DNA from: an uncultured Eggerthellaceae bacterium
Lineage (GTDB): Bacteria; Actinomycetota; Coriobacteriia; Coriobacteriales; Eggerthellaceae
Length of the DNA: 22,702 bases
Assembly: GCA_910589135.1 (NCBI GenBank)
Contig: CAJUSL010000001.1
Span: forward strand, 12,719-35,420
Direction of reading: 5' to 3'
Each line of letters begins with the position of its first letter. Within the stretch, counting starts at the first letter, position 1. The notes under the pieces are model-generated. The model had not been told where the DNA came from and ran no database searches. It saw only the letters and a list, made by a program, of their open reading frames with translations. Made by a program: the position numbers and the translations under genes. Positions 14,496-22,673 of this stretch are shown here, piece after piece.

Positions 14496-15062
14496 ATGAC
14501 TGAGATGGTTCCCGAGAACATGCCCGACAACATGCCTGAGAAGATGCCCGAGAACATCGACCATCTGACTTCGTGCTCCTTGTCCTACGTGCTGTCGATA
14601 CTGGGCGGTAAGTGGAAGCCGTTCATCATTTGGTACCTGAGCCTGCAGCCCGGGCATCGGGCGCGGTATGGCGAGCTGAAGAAGATCATTCCCTACAAGA
14701 TTTCCCACAAGATGTTCTGCCAGCACCTCAACGAGCTGAAGGAGGCCGGCATCCTCGAGCGCACCGTCGTGGAGGACAAGCCGCTGAGGACCGACTACCT
14801 CACGCCCGAAGGCATCAGCCTCGCAAACGTCCTGTACCTGCTTCGCGACTGGGGCGTCGTGCACGGCGACTTCTCCGCGGACGCGCTGGCGCGCACAAAA
14901 GGGGTCATGACGTGCGGCAAGCTGGAATACGGTGCCACATCCGACGATCCGCAGACACCGCGCGAGCGCATCATCTGGCGCTTCGGCCCGCTTCAAGGCA
15001 GCCCCGCCTGCGGCGGCTGTCCGCACGACCCTGCATCCGACGGCGAGGAGTCGTCGGCATAA
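14496..15062 (+). CDS. HxlR-family (DUF24) transcriptional regulator
   Basis: The 188-residue winged-helix regulator has CSLSYVLSILGGKWKPFIIW (27-46), RYGELKKIIPYKISHKMFCQ, then LNELKEAGILERTVV, LRTDYLTPEGISL and LRDWGVVHG, the full HxlR domain. C27 is at the conserved cysteine used for redox or electrophile sensing in some family members. The family is usually about 110-130 residues; this one has an N-terminal extension made of four PENM-like repeats and a C-terminal tail of about 60 residues with three cysteines (MTCGK, ACGGC). ATG 14496 is preceded by GGGGTGG; a GTG at 14481 is possible. It is a candidate regulator of the surrounding cluster through the ACT-N4-AGT sites. Confidence 0.88.
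   Translation: MTEMVPENMPDNMPEKMPENIDHLTSCSLSYVLSILGGKWKPFIIWYLSLQPGHRARYGELKKIIPYKISHKMFCQHLNELKEAGILERTVVEDKPLRTDYLTPEGISLANVLYLLRDWGVVHGDFSADALARTKGVMTCGKLEYGATSDDPQTPRERIIWRFGPLQGSPACGGCPHDPASDGEESSA
14511..14558 (+). repeat. Four in-frame 12-bp repeats in the HxlR gene
   Basis: CCCGAGAACATG, CCCGACAACATG, CCTGAGAAGATG and CCCGAGAACATC follow one another and encode PENM-PDNM-PEKM-PENI. Unit length keeps the frame, so copy number could vary between strains and change the N-terminal extension. Confidence 0.85.
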
Positions 15063-15090
15063 CCTCTGCCCTTACTAAGGAGGGATACCA

Positions 15091-16413
15091 ATGTCCGCCG
15101 AAATCATATCCACAGAAACCAAGAGGCCTTCGCTGCTCAAATCGATCGCCTCGGGCTGCATGGGCAACGTCCTCGAATGGTTCGACTATGGCCTGTACGG
15201 GTATTTTGCCGTGATCATATCCGCCGAGTTCTTCACGTCCGACGACCCCATCGTGGGCCTCATCTTGAGCTTCCTCGTGTTCGGAACCGGCTTCATCGTC
15301 CGCCCCATCGGCGGCATCATCGCCGGCGCCTACGCCGACAAGCACGGGCGCGTGAAGGCGCTCACGATAACCATCATGCTGATGGGCGTCTGCACCATGC
15401 TGATGGGCTGCCTGCCCACCTACGAGCAGGTTGGCATCCTGGCGCCGATTCTCCTGACCGTGCTGCGCCTGGTCCAGGGCCTGGCCACCGGAGGCGAGTT
15501 CGGCTCTGCCCTCACGTTCATCTCCGAGTTCAGCAACGGCAGGAACAAGTCGTTCCTGGTGAGCTGGCAGCCGTTCAGCGTCGGCGTCGGCATGCTGCTG
15601 GGCTCGGCGACCGGGCTGATCCTCTCCTCGTGCCTGTCGCAGCCCGACCTGTATGCATGGGGCTGGCGCATCCCGTTCATCTGCGGGATTTTGATCGCCA
15701 TTTACGGCGTCTATCTGCGCAAGCACATTCCCGACAGCCCCGAGTTCGAGAAGATGCAGCAGGAAAGGAAGGCGACCGCGCAGGAGCATACGCCCGTCAA
15801 GTCGCTGTTCGTGCGTCATTGGGCCGCCATCGTCACCGTTATCGGCCTGCTTGCCGGCACCAGCGTTTCCTATTACCTGCTCGTGACCTACCTGCCCACC
15901 TACATCGTCGAGTTCGTGGGCGGCTCGATGCTCAACGCGTTCATCGTGAACACGTCGGTCGTTGCGATATATCTGCTGTTCTGCCCGTTCGCAGGCCTTC
16001 TTGCCGACAAGATCGGGCGCCGCAGGTCCATCATTATCGCGTGCCTGGGCTTCATCGTCTTGTCGTACCCGCTGTTCTCGATCTTCGTGTCGACGCAGAA
16101 CGTCGCCATCATGATCTTGTCTCTGGCGGCCATCATGGTGTTCCAGTCGCTGAACGCCGTGGCGGTCGCGACCGCCTCTTCCGAGGTGTTTCCGACCGAG
16201 CTGCGCAACAGCGGCATCGGGTTCGCCTACAACCTGGCGGCCGCGTGCTTCGGCGGCATGGCCCCCATGGTCGCGACGGCGATCATAGCGGGCACGGGCA
16301 ACGCGCTGTCCCTGGCCGGCTTCATCATCGCGGCCGACCTCGTGTCCATCCTGATCGCCATCTTCCTCATGAGGCGCTTCTACGACAGGAGCGGGGCGCC
16401 TAAGGTCCAGTAG
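15091..16413 (+). CDS. MFS transporter, metabolite:H+ symporter (MHS) family
   Basis: The 440-residue inner-membrane permease has about 12 helices. MHS/ProP-type signatures are present: GNVLEWFDYGLYGYFA in helix 1, RPIGGIIAGAYADKHGRVKA in the loop between helices 2 and 3, RLVQGLATGGEFGSALTF in helix 4, and GLLADKIGRRRS between helices 8 and 9. Relatives carry organic acids, betaines or aromatic acids with protons. AAGGAGGG lies ahead of the ATG. It follows the HxlR gene by 28 bp and precedes the next permease by 16 bp, so it is likely co-transcribed; it probably imports the substrate of the neighbouring reductases. Confidence 0.9.
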   Translation: MSAEIISTETKRPSLLKSIASGCMGNVLEWFDYGLYGYFAVIISAEFFTSDDPIVGLILSFLVFGTGFIVRPIGGIIAGAYADKHGRVKALTITIMLMGVCTMLMGCLPTYEQVGILAPILLTVLRLVQGLATGGEFGSALTFISEFSNGRNKSFLVSWQPFSVGVGMLLGSATGLILSSCLSQPDLYAWGWRIPFICGILIAIYGVYLRKHIPDSPEFEKMQQERKATAQEHTPVKSLFVRHWAAIVTVIGLLAGTSVSYYLLVTYLPTYIVEFVGGSMLNAFIVNTSVVAIYLLFCPFAGLLADKIGRRRSIIIACLGFIVLSYPLFSIFVSTQNVAIMILSLAAIMVFQSLNAVAVATASSEVFPTELRNSGIGFAYNLAAACFGGMAPMVATAIIAGTGNALSLAGFIIAADLVSILIAIFLMRRFYDRSGAPKVQ

Positions 16414-16429
16414 CAAGGACGATGCCGTC

Positions 16430-17917
16430 ATGACGAGCGCGCGTGCCCAAAGCACTATGCAGGTTGTTCGAAGCGTCCTCACCGTGGGCTTCGGGGTCAG
16501 CTATCTGGTCAACGTCGTGCTGGAGATTCCGGCGCTCGACGGCTTCAACCTGGTGCTGATGGTCGTCGTCCTGGGGCTGAGCCTGTTCGCGTCGACGGGT
16601 TCGTCGCGGACGATAGGCGTGGTCCTCATCGCCGTGAGCGCGGGCCTGCTGCTGTGTCTTCAGGCCCCGCTCGAGGTATGGGAGGAGGCGCTTCGCCAGA
16701 ATGCCGACCTCGTCGTCATGTTCATCATGATCCCGCTGATCGGCATCCCCGTCCAGCACGGGGGATACAGCGGGTCCCTGCGCGCGATGTTCGCCCGGTA
16801 TGCCGGCACGGAAGGCCGCTACTATGCGCTCGTGAGCGGCATGGCGGCAGTTGTGGGGTCGCTGATCAGCATCGCCGCGGTGCCGCTCACGTACGAGGTG
16901 TCGCGCGAAAGCCCCCATGGCGCCAACAAGCGCCTTCTGGGAACGGCTCTCACGCGCGGGTTCGTCACGTGCATGATCTGGGCGCCGACGTCGGCCACCA
17001 TCGCGCTGGTGGTCTCGCTGACGGGCATCGACTGGGTGGGATTCTTCCCTTGCGCCATCGCGAGCGCCGTCATCGCCGAGACGGTGGGAATCGCCATGGT
17101 TGCCGTTGCGGGGATGAAGGCGAAGCGCGCCGGCGCCGTCGGCGCGAGGGTGCTTGCCGACGAGGGCGCTTCTGGCGGTTCCGGCATGCCGGGGGAGCTC
17201 GGCGCACCGGGCGCCCTCGCTTCCGAAGGAGCCTCTGCCGACGCGAGCGCTCCTGCCGCCGTCAGCCCGTCGAAGGTTGCAGGGCTGGGCGTCTTCGCGC
17301 TTGTGCTCATCGGCTTCATCGCGGCGGTCTCGCAGTTGAACGGGCTGTCGGTCATCGTCGTGGTGGCCATGGCGTCGCTGGTGTGGCCCTTCGTCTGGAT
17401 GCTGCTCATCGGTCGGCTGCCGGCCTACGCGCGGGCGTTCAAGGACGAATACTTCAAGACGAAGCTGCCGAACGCGAAGAACCAGATCGTGCTGTTCGTG
17501 GCGGCGGGGATGCTTGCGCAAAGCATCGGGTACGCCGACGTCGGCACGCTGATCGCCCAGCAGCTGCTGCTCGCAACAGGGCAAAGCGTGCTGCTGCTGA
17601 CGGTCGGCATCATCGCCGTGGCGCTGGCCACCTCGGCCGTGGGCATCCATCCCATTGTGGTCGTCGCCGTCATTGGCGGAGCCATCAACCCGGTCGAGTG
17701 CGGCATGACCCCGATGTATCTGGCCCTCGTCCTTTCGATCAGCTGGGCGCTGGGCAACGTGATCTGTCCCGCGTCGGCGAACGTCATTGCGGTGTCCGAC
17801 ATGGTGGGCCGATCGCCCCTCGAGGTCGGCCCGAAGTGGAACGCTGGCTACGTGGCTGTCACGGTGGCGGTGCTGGTCGTCTTTCTCACCGTCGCAAGGG
17901 CGCAGGCGCTGCTGTGA
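16430..17917 (+). CDS. Polytopic permease, ion-transporter (IT)-superfamily-like
   Basis: The 495-residue membrane protein has about 12 hydrophobic segments in two halves. The halves are joined by a hydrophilic linker (about residues 225-280) rich in Gly, Ala, Ser and Pro. Each half has a re-entrant-like stretch: FVTCMIWAPTSATIALVVSL in the first, INPVECGMTPMYLALVLSIS and NVICPASANVIAVSDMVG in the second. This two-half layout is that of IT-type anion carriers (citrate, dicarboxylate or gluconate-like), but I do not recognise a named family. It starts 16 bp after the MHS gene; AAGGA is about 11 nt from the ATG. Two permeases in one run suggest uptake and product export. Confidence 0.65.
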   Translation: MTSARAQSTMQVVRSVLTVGFGVSYLVNVVLEIPALDGFNLVLMVVVLGLSLFASTGSSRTIGVVLIAVSAGLLLCLQAPLEVWEEALRQNADLVVMFIMIPLIGIPVQHGGYSGSLRAMFARYAGTEGRYYALVSGMAAVVGSLISIAAVPLTYEVSRESPHGANKRLLGTALTRGFVTCMIWAPTSATIALVVSLTGIDWVGFFPCAIASAVIAETVGIAMVAVAGMKAKRAGAVGARVLADEGASGGSGMPGELGAPGALASEGASADASAPAAVSPSKVAGLGVFALVLIGFIAAVSQLNGLSVIVVVAMASLVWPFVWMLLIGRLPAYARAFKDEYFKTKLPNAKNQIVLFVAAGMLAQSIGYADVGTLIAQQLLLATGQSVLLLTVGIIAVALATSAVGIHPIVVVAVIGGAINPVECGMTPMYLALVLSISWALGNVICPASANVIAVSDMVGRSPLEVGPKWNAGYVAVTVAVLVVFLTVARAQALL

Positions 17918-17982
17918 CCGTCGCGTTCGCCAATTCGACCAAGGATCGCAAATGCGTGGGAAATCGTTCGCTACGCGGGGCT

Positions 17983-18001
17983 TTCTTACTTTCAAGTGCG
18001 T
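17983..18001 (+). promoter_or_regulatory. Shared motif, copy 3 (upstream of OYE2)
   Basis: TTCTTACTTTCAAGTGCGT has the core ACTTTCAAGT (17988-17997). It is 18/19 identical to the copy at 12606-12624, more than 5 kb away, and lies 142 bp upstream of the OYE2 start in a 226-bp gap. Confidence 0.5.
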
Positions 18002-18143
18002 TCTTGTGGATACGTTCAAACCGGCATATGGTTCGTAGATGGAAGGGCAAAACGCGTTTGACGGCTAGCGGTTGCCCTTCCGCATCACCTGTTTTCGGAA
18101 GCGATCCGTTCCAGAAAAATCATACGAGAAGAAAGTCGAGCCA

Positions 18144-20243
18144 ATGAATTCGTACGAGAAACTTCTTGAACCCATTCGCATCGGCACGCATCGGTGGAAA
18201 AACCGCATCGTCAAAGCACCGTCCTCCTCGATGTCGTGGGACCCGGGCCAGTTCTGCAACGAACGGGTCGTCGGCCTGTACGACGCGATAGCGAAGGGCG
18301 GCGCGTCGGCCATCGTGCTTGGCGGCATGGTGTGCGACGACCCCGCCATGCTGATAGACGACAACGACGGCGGCGTCTACACTGTCGAGACCTACCCGCT
18401 TGGCGGCCTGTACGACGACAAGTTCGTTCCCGGCCTGTCCCAGCTTGCCGAGGTGGTGCACGGCCATGGCTGCGAGCTCATCGCGCAGATATTCCAGAAC
18501 GGCGCGGCCATCAAGACGAAGGGCGGCGCCTGGTGCTCGTCCACGCTTTCTGCCGAAGAGTTGCCCAGCCCGGCGCCGTACTGCTGGCCGACGCGCGGCC
18601 TGTCCCTCGAAGAGATCGCGGCGTTCAAGGAGCGCTACTTCGCCGCCGCCGAGCGCGCCAAGAAGGCCGGCCTCGACGGCATCGAGGTGCATGCCGCCAA
18701 CGGGTACTTCCTGCTGAGTTTCGTGTCGCGCGTGTGGAACCATCGCGACGACCAGTACGGCTGTCAGTCCATCGAGAACCGCACGCGCCTGGTGTGCGAG
18801 CTCATCCGCGGCGTGAAGGAGCGCTGCGGCGACGACTTCATCGTGGGCGTGCGCACGAACGGCCAGGAGTTCGGCCATCCCGACGCCATCACCCCCGAGG
18901 AGGGCGTCGAGATCGCGAAGCGCTACGACGAGGCCGGCGCCGACTACATCAGCGTGGCCGGCTACGGCTATGGCGCTGTGCCCATGCAGTTCGCGCTGGA
19001 CTACTGGATGTACCCCACGCCCGACGCCGACATGAGGCAGTATCTCGACCGGCTCGACGGCGAAGGACTCGTCATTCCCCCGACCGCGGCCATCAAGCAG
19101 GCCGTGTCTGCGCCTGTGTTCGGCGTCGGCTTCGCCACGCCCGAAAAGGCCGAAGCGGCGCTCGAGAAGGGCGAGGCCGACCTGGCCATGTTCGCCCGCG
19201 CGCTGTGGGCCGACCCGGATTTCCCGAACAAGCTGGCCGAGGGGCGCCCCGAAGACATCCGCCGCTGCAACCACTGCGCCACGTGCGACGAGCTGCACAT
19301 GGACCAGCTTCCGCACCGCCGCTGCCGCGTGAACCCGGCGTTTTTGCGCGAGAAGGAGATGGCGGTCGTGCCCGCCGAGGTCAAGAAGAAGGTGCTCGTG
19401 GTGGGCGCTGGCGCCGCCGGGCTCGAAGCCGCTCGCGTCGCCGCCGAACGCGGCCACGAGGTGCTGCTGTGCGAGAAGGAATCCGTGCTCGCCCTCGAGC
19501 TGAACCTCGCCACCATGGTGAAGGGCACCGTGTGCGAGAACGTGCCCGCCCTCATCGACTGGCTCACGTCGCAGGCGAAGAAGACGCCGGGGCTGACGAT
19601 CAAGACCAAGACCACGGTGACGCCCGCGTTCGTGCGCGACTACGAACCCGACGCGATCATCATCGCGACCGGCGCCCGCTACGGGGTCCCCGACGTTCCG
19701 GGCATCGACTCGGGCATCGTGTCCACCGTTCCCCAGCTGACGCGCCTGGCCGAGAAGCCGCTCAAGCTCTTCGGCCCGAAGGCGATCAACAAGCTTTCGC
19801 AGATCGCGCTGCCCGGCGTGGGCAAGAACTGCGTCGTTCTGGGCGCCCAGATCGAGGGCGTGCAGGGCGCCATCTTCCTGCGCAAGCGCAACCGGAACGT
19901 GACGGTGCTCGAAGACGCGGACACGGTGGGTGTAGGCTTGCCGCCGCGCTACAAAAGCAGGTCGCTCAAATGGCTGAACGAAAACGGCGTCGACGTCGTG
20001 TGCGGCGTCGAGTACCGCTCGATCGACAAGCGCGGCATCACCTACGCCAAGGACGGCGTCGAGCATCGCATCGATGCGGACAGCATCCTCGTGTTCAAGT
20101 CGCCTGGCGCAAGCCTTGACCTCTACGAGCAGGTGAAGGACCTCGCTCCCGAGGTCTACGCCATCGGGTCGTGCCAAGGGGAGGGCAACACCCTCATGGT
20201 CGACGCCGTGGGCCAGGGCAGGGAGGTCGCCCTGAAGATCTAG
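18144..20243 (+). CDS. OYE-family FMN/4Fe-4S/FAD reductase 2
   Basis: The 699-residue paralogue of the 10353-12416 enzyme has the same three modules. The FMN barrel has WKNRIVKAP and NHRDDQYG. The Fe-S site is C375, C378, C381, C394 (CNHCATC...RRCRVNP), and the Rossmann motif GAGAAG is at 421-426. Differences matter: the substrate pair is H183/N186 (EVHAANGYFL), the pair used by classical OYE1, instead of H/H. QLHHGG is replaced by QIFQNG, and the FAD contact LGGRI reads LALEL. It therefore probably prefers another substrate or has changed FAD binding. ATG 18144 is chosen because homology starts there; an in-frame ATG at 18072 adds 24 basic residues. The ribosome site is weak. Confidence 0.88.
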   Translation: MNSYEKLLEPIRIGTHRWKNRIVKAPSSSMSWDPGQFCNERVVGLYDAIAKGGASAIVLGGMVCDDPAMLIDDNDGGVYTVETYPLGGLYDDKFVPGLSQLAEVVHGHGCELIAQIFQNGAAIKTKGGAWCSSTLSAEELPSPAPYCWPTRGLSLEEIAAFKERYFAAAERAKKAGLDGIEVHAANGYFLLSFVSRVWNHRDDQYGCQSIENRTRLVCELIRGVKERCGDDFIVGVRTNGQEFGHPDAITPEEGVEIAKRYDEAGADYISVAGYGYGAVPMQFALDYWMYPTPDADMRQYLDRLDGEGLVIPPTAAIKQAVSAPVFGVGFATPEKAEAALEKGEADLAMFARALWADPDFPNKLAEGRPEDIRRCNHCATCDELHMDQLPHRRCRVNPAFLREKEMAVVPAEVKKKVLVVGAGAAGLEAARVAAERGHEVLLCEKESVLALELNLATMVKGTVCENVPALIDWLTSQAKKTPGLTIKTKTTVTPAFVRDYEPDAIIIATGARYGVPDVPGIDSGIVSTVPQLTRLAEKPLKLFGPKAINKLSQIALPGVGKNCVVLGAQIEGVQGAIFLRKRNRNVTVLEDADTVGVGLPPRYKSRSLKWLNENGVDVVCGVEYRSIDKRGITYAKDGVEHRIDADSILVFKSPGASLDLYEQVKDLAPEVYAIGSCQGEGNTLMVDAVGQGREVALKI

Positions 20244-20265
20244 GCGCGGCCGTCGTGCGCCGCGC
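20244..20265 (+). terminator. Stem-loop immediately after OYE2
   Basis: GCGCGGC (20244-20250) pairs perfectly with GCCGCGC (20259-20265) around an 8-nt loop. It starts on the base after the TAG and is followed by ATTTCC. It is a compact GC stem with a poor U-tract, so a weak terminator between OYE2 and the OFA permease. Confidence 0.45.
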
Positions 20266-20413
20266 ATTTCCACGCGATGCGACCCTGCCCGGCACGCTGC
20301 GGGTTGCGGGTTGGATGGTCTTCTAGGTGGGAGAAAGGAGGGCTCTTCGGTTGGGGGAAAGGCCGCGTGCCTTTCAAAAGAGGCAATTTTCTTTACGCAC
20401 ATTGGAGGAAGAC

Positions 20414-21682
20414 ATGGCTGTAAAAACACGTCCGCGCGGGGTAATCCTCGTAGCCGCAATGCTGTGCGGCACCCTGACGGCATCATTGAACTGCTACAGT
20501 ATTTTCCAGAAGCCTATGATGGAGATGTACGGCTGGTCGCCACAGACGGTGGCATTCGCGTACACGCTCGCGATCATCATGATCGGCTTTACCGGTGGTC
20601 CTGTGAGCGGCTGGCTGCAGCGCAAGTTCCCGGCTCACAAGATCATGATCATCGCGGGTACGATCTTCGGCATCGGGTGGATTCTCACCGGATTCGCAAC
20701 GAACGAGAGCATGCTGTTCCTGACGTTCGGCGTAATCGTCGGCATCGCGGACGGCATCATATACAACCTGTCGCTCGCCTTGACGACCAGGTGGTACCCC
20801 GACAAGCGCGGCATGGCGAACGGCATCTCGCTGGCATGCATGGCGCTGTGGCCGCTTGCCACCGCTCCCATCGGCAACATGCTCGTCCAGAGCTTCGGGC
20901 CGAACATCGCCTTCATGATCGTCGGCGCGTTCAGCATCGTCGGCTTCTGGGTGTTCGCCTGGTTCTGCGTGCTTCCCGCGGCGGACTACCAGCCCAAGGG
21001 CTGGACGCCTCCCGTTGACAACGACGCCAAGCATAGGAAGAACTACACCACCGTGCAGATGCTGAAGACGCCGCTGTACTGGATCCTGGTGATCTTCTTC
21101 GGCCTGACCGCCTGCACCGGCGTGTTCATGCTGGGCACTGCGTCGCTGGTTGGCCAGACGCAGGCGGGCATGGATCCCGCGACGGGCGCGCTGATGGTGG
21201 GCATCTTCGCCGTCGCCAACGCGTGCGGCCGCCTCGGGTTCGGCTCCTTGTCCGACAAGATCGGCCGCTTCCCGACGCTGTTCATCTGCGTGGGCGTCAC
21301 GGCCGTGCTGCACCTGTTCCTGTACGGCAACGCCGACACCATTCCGCTGTTCATCGGCGAGTCGGTCATCCTGGGCATGTGCTTCGGCGGCCTCATGGCC
21401 ATCATGCCCTCGCTGTGCGGCGATATCTACGGCCCGGCCAACATGGGGCAGAACTTCGCCTTCATCTTCATCGGCTACTCCATTGCCTCGGTCATCGGCC
21501 CGATGATCTCGGCCAACACGCTTGCCGCAACGGGCAGCTACAGCACGGCGTTCCCGATGCTGGGTGTTCTGTGCTGCGTCGGTCTGGTGCTGCTGGCGAT
21601 CGGCATGCCGCTTGCCAAGAAGATGCTGGCGCAAGACGCCGCGCTGGCCGAGAAGGCCGCGCTGGAGGCGAAGGGCGAGTAA
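20414..21682 (+). CDS. MFS transporter, oxalate:formate antiporter (OFA)-like family
   Basis: The 422-residue permease has 12 predicted helices. It opens MAVKTRPRGVILVAAMLCGT and has the OFA-like pattern: a helix-1 loop with SLNCYSIFQKPMMEMYGW, GGPVSGWLQRKFPAHK between helices 2 and 3, TTRWYPDKRGMANGIS in the helix 4-5 loop, and GFGSLSDKIGRFPT between helices 8 and 9. OFA members exchange or export small carboxylates; many homologues have unknown substrates. ATG 20414 is preceded by GGAGGA at 5 nt spacing. It lies 170 bp after OYE2 and 195 bp before EthD-like C and shares their strand. A hairpin with a bulge (21683-21694 with 21719-21728) follows the stop. Confidence 0.85.
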   Translation: MAVKTRPRGVILVAAMLCGTLTASLNCYSIFQKPMMEMYGWSPQTVAFAYTLAIIMIGFTGGPVSGWLQRKFPAHKIMIIAGTIFGIGWILTGFATNESMLFLTFGVIVGIADGIIYNLSLALTTRWYPDKRGMANGISLACMALWPLATAPIGNMLVQSFGPNIAFMIVGAFSIVGFWVFAWFCVLPAADYQPKGWTPPVDNDAKHRKNYTTVQMLKTPLYWILVIFFGLTACTGVFMLGTASLVGQTQAGMDPATGALMVGIFAVANACGRLGFGSLSDKIGRFPTLFICVGVTAVLHLFLYGNADTIPLFIGESVILGMCFGGLMAIMPSLCGDIYGPANMGQNFAFIFIGYSIASVIGPMISANTLAATGSYSTAFPMLGVLCCVGLVLLAIGMPLAKKMLAQDAALAEKAALEAKGE

Positions 21683-21877
21683 GGCGCACCGCGGCATCGC
21701 GGCAGGGAGGCGTCGCGCCCGCGGCGCCTGACCGCCGCACGTTCTATCGAGAAGCAAGCCACAGGCTTCCCGCGTGACCGGGGAGACGACGAGAGGCCGT
21801 GACGGGAACCGCGTTGGATGACACGGGGTTTGTGGCACGGCCTTGGCTTTGGGCACATCGTTCGGATAGGAGAGCAA

Positions 21878-22579
21878 ATGATTTCCAGAATCAACCTTTT
21901 GAAGTGCAAGGAAGGCGTTTCCGAGGAGGAGTTTCGGCGCGTCATGACGGGAGAGGTGAGCGAGGCGCTCGCGAAGATGCCCCTCCTGCGGAAGTGCGAG
22001 ATCGACTTCGTGACCGACAACGAGCAGCGCTCGATCCTGGGCCGCGGCTCCGTCGACATCGACGGCTTCATCGAGATGGTGTTCGACAGCCACGGCGACA
22101 TGCTCGCGTCGCTCGCACAGGCCGGCGACGCGGTATGGGAGGCGCTGAGCCCCATCGTGGACGAGCCCGTCCGCGCGCTCGTGACGGTCAGGAAGCTCGA
22201 CAAGCTGGTGCCCGAATACCTTGCGGGCCGCGACATCATCAAGCGTGTCTCCTTCTGCGACAGGAAGGAAGGCGTCGACGCCATGACGTTCCAGTTCGAA
22301 TGGTGGTACGTGCATTCCATCCTGGTGGAACTGATGGGCGGATGCTGCGGCTACAACCAGAACCTGGTGGTCGACCGGTTCGTCGGAAGCGAGGCCGTGC
22401 ATTACGCTGATTTGCCGGTCGAGGGTATCGTCGAGTTCTGGTTCGAGGACATGGACGCCTTCGATGAGTGCTACAGCAGCGAAGGGTACCTCAAGCGCGC
22501 GAGCGTGCACGCGGCCGAGTTCATCGGGACGGTGACGACCTATTTCGTGGAGGCCGTTCCCGTCGAGCTGGGGAAGTAG
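21878..22579 (+). CDS. EthD-like tandem-domain protein, paralogue C
   Basis: The 233-residue protein has two repeats. The second keeps the family motif: FEWWYVHSIL, GYNQNLVVDRFVGS and LPVEGIVEFWFEDMDAFDEC, very close to paralogue B. The first begins MISRINLLKCKEG like B, but the W-x-x-V-H-G-P segment has become FRRVMTGEVSEAL, so its ligand-site residues are lost. ATG 21878 is preceded by AGGAGA; the 20 residues upstream in frame are not homologous. It follows the OFA permease and, with OYE2, forms a second EthD/OYE pair in the window. Function is inferred only from the pairing. Confidence 0.75.
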   Translation: MISRINLLKCKEGVSEEEFRRVMTGEVSEALAKMPLLRKCEIDFVTDNEQRSILGRGSVDIDGFIEMVFDSHGDMLASLAQAGDAVWEALSPIVDEPVRALVTVRKLDKLVPEYLAGRDIIKRVSFCDRKEGVDAMTFQFEWWYVHSILVELMGGCCGYNQNLVVDRFVGSEAVHYADLPVEGIVEFWFEDMDAFDECYSSEGYLKRASVHAAEFIGTVTTYFVEAVPVELGK

Positions 22580-22609
22580 ACAGACATCGCGCGGCTGCGC
22601 CTGGTGCCT

Positions 22610-22647
22610 GGGCGCACGGGCGCATGACGTCTGGGGCGCACGGGCGC
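22610..22647. repeat. 14-bp direct repeat in the last intergenic gap
   Basis: GGGCGCACGGGCGC occurs exactly at 22610-22623 and 22634-22647, 10 bp apart, between EthD-like C and the next gene. It may be slippage or paired binding sites. Confidence 0.7.
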
Positions 22648-22673
22648 GGCCGCTTTTCCGAACGGAGGTAGGC

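Noticed and set aside
18120..20486. 788-residue open frame on the minus strand opposite OYE2
   Set aside because: It mirrors the OYE2 codons, is His/Arg/Ala/Val-rich with no domain, and OYE2 is unmistakable on the plus strand; long antisense frames are expected in GC-rich DNA.
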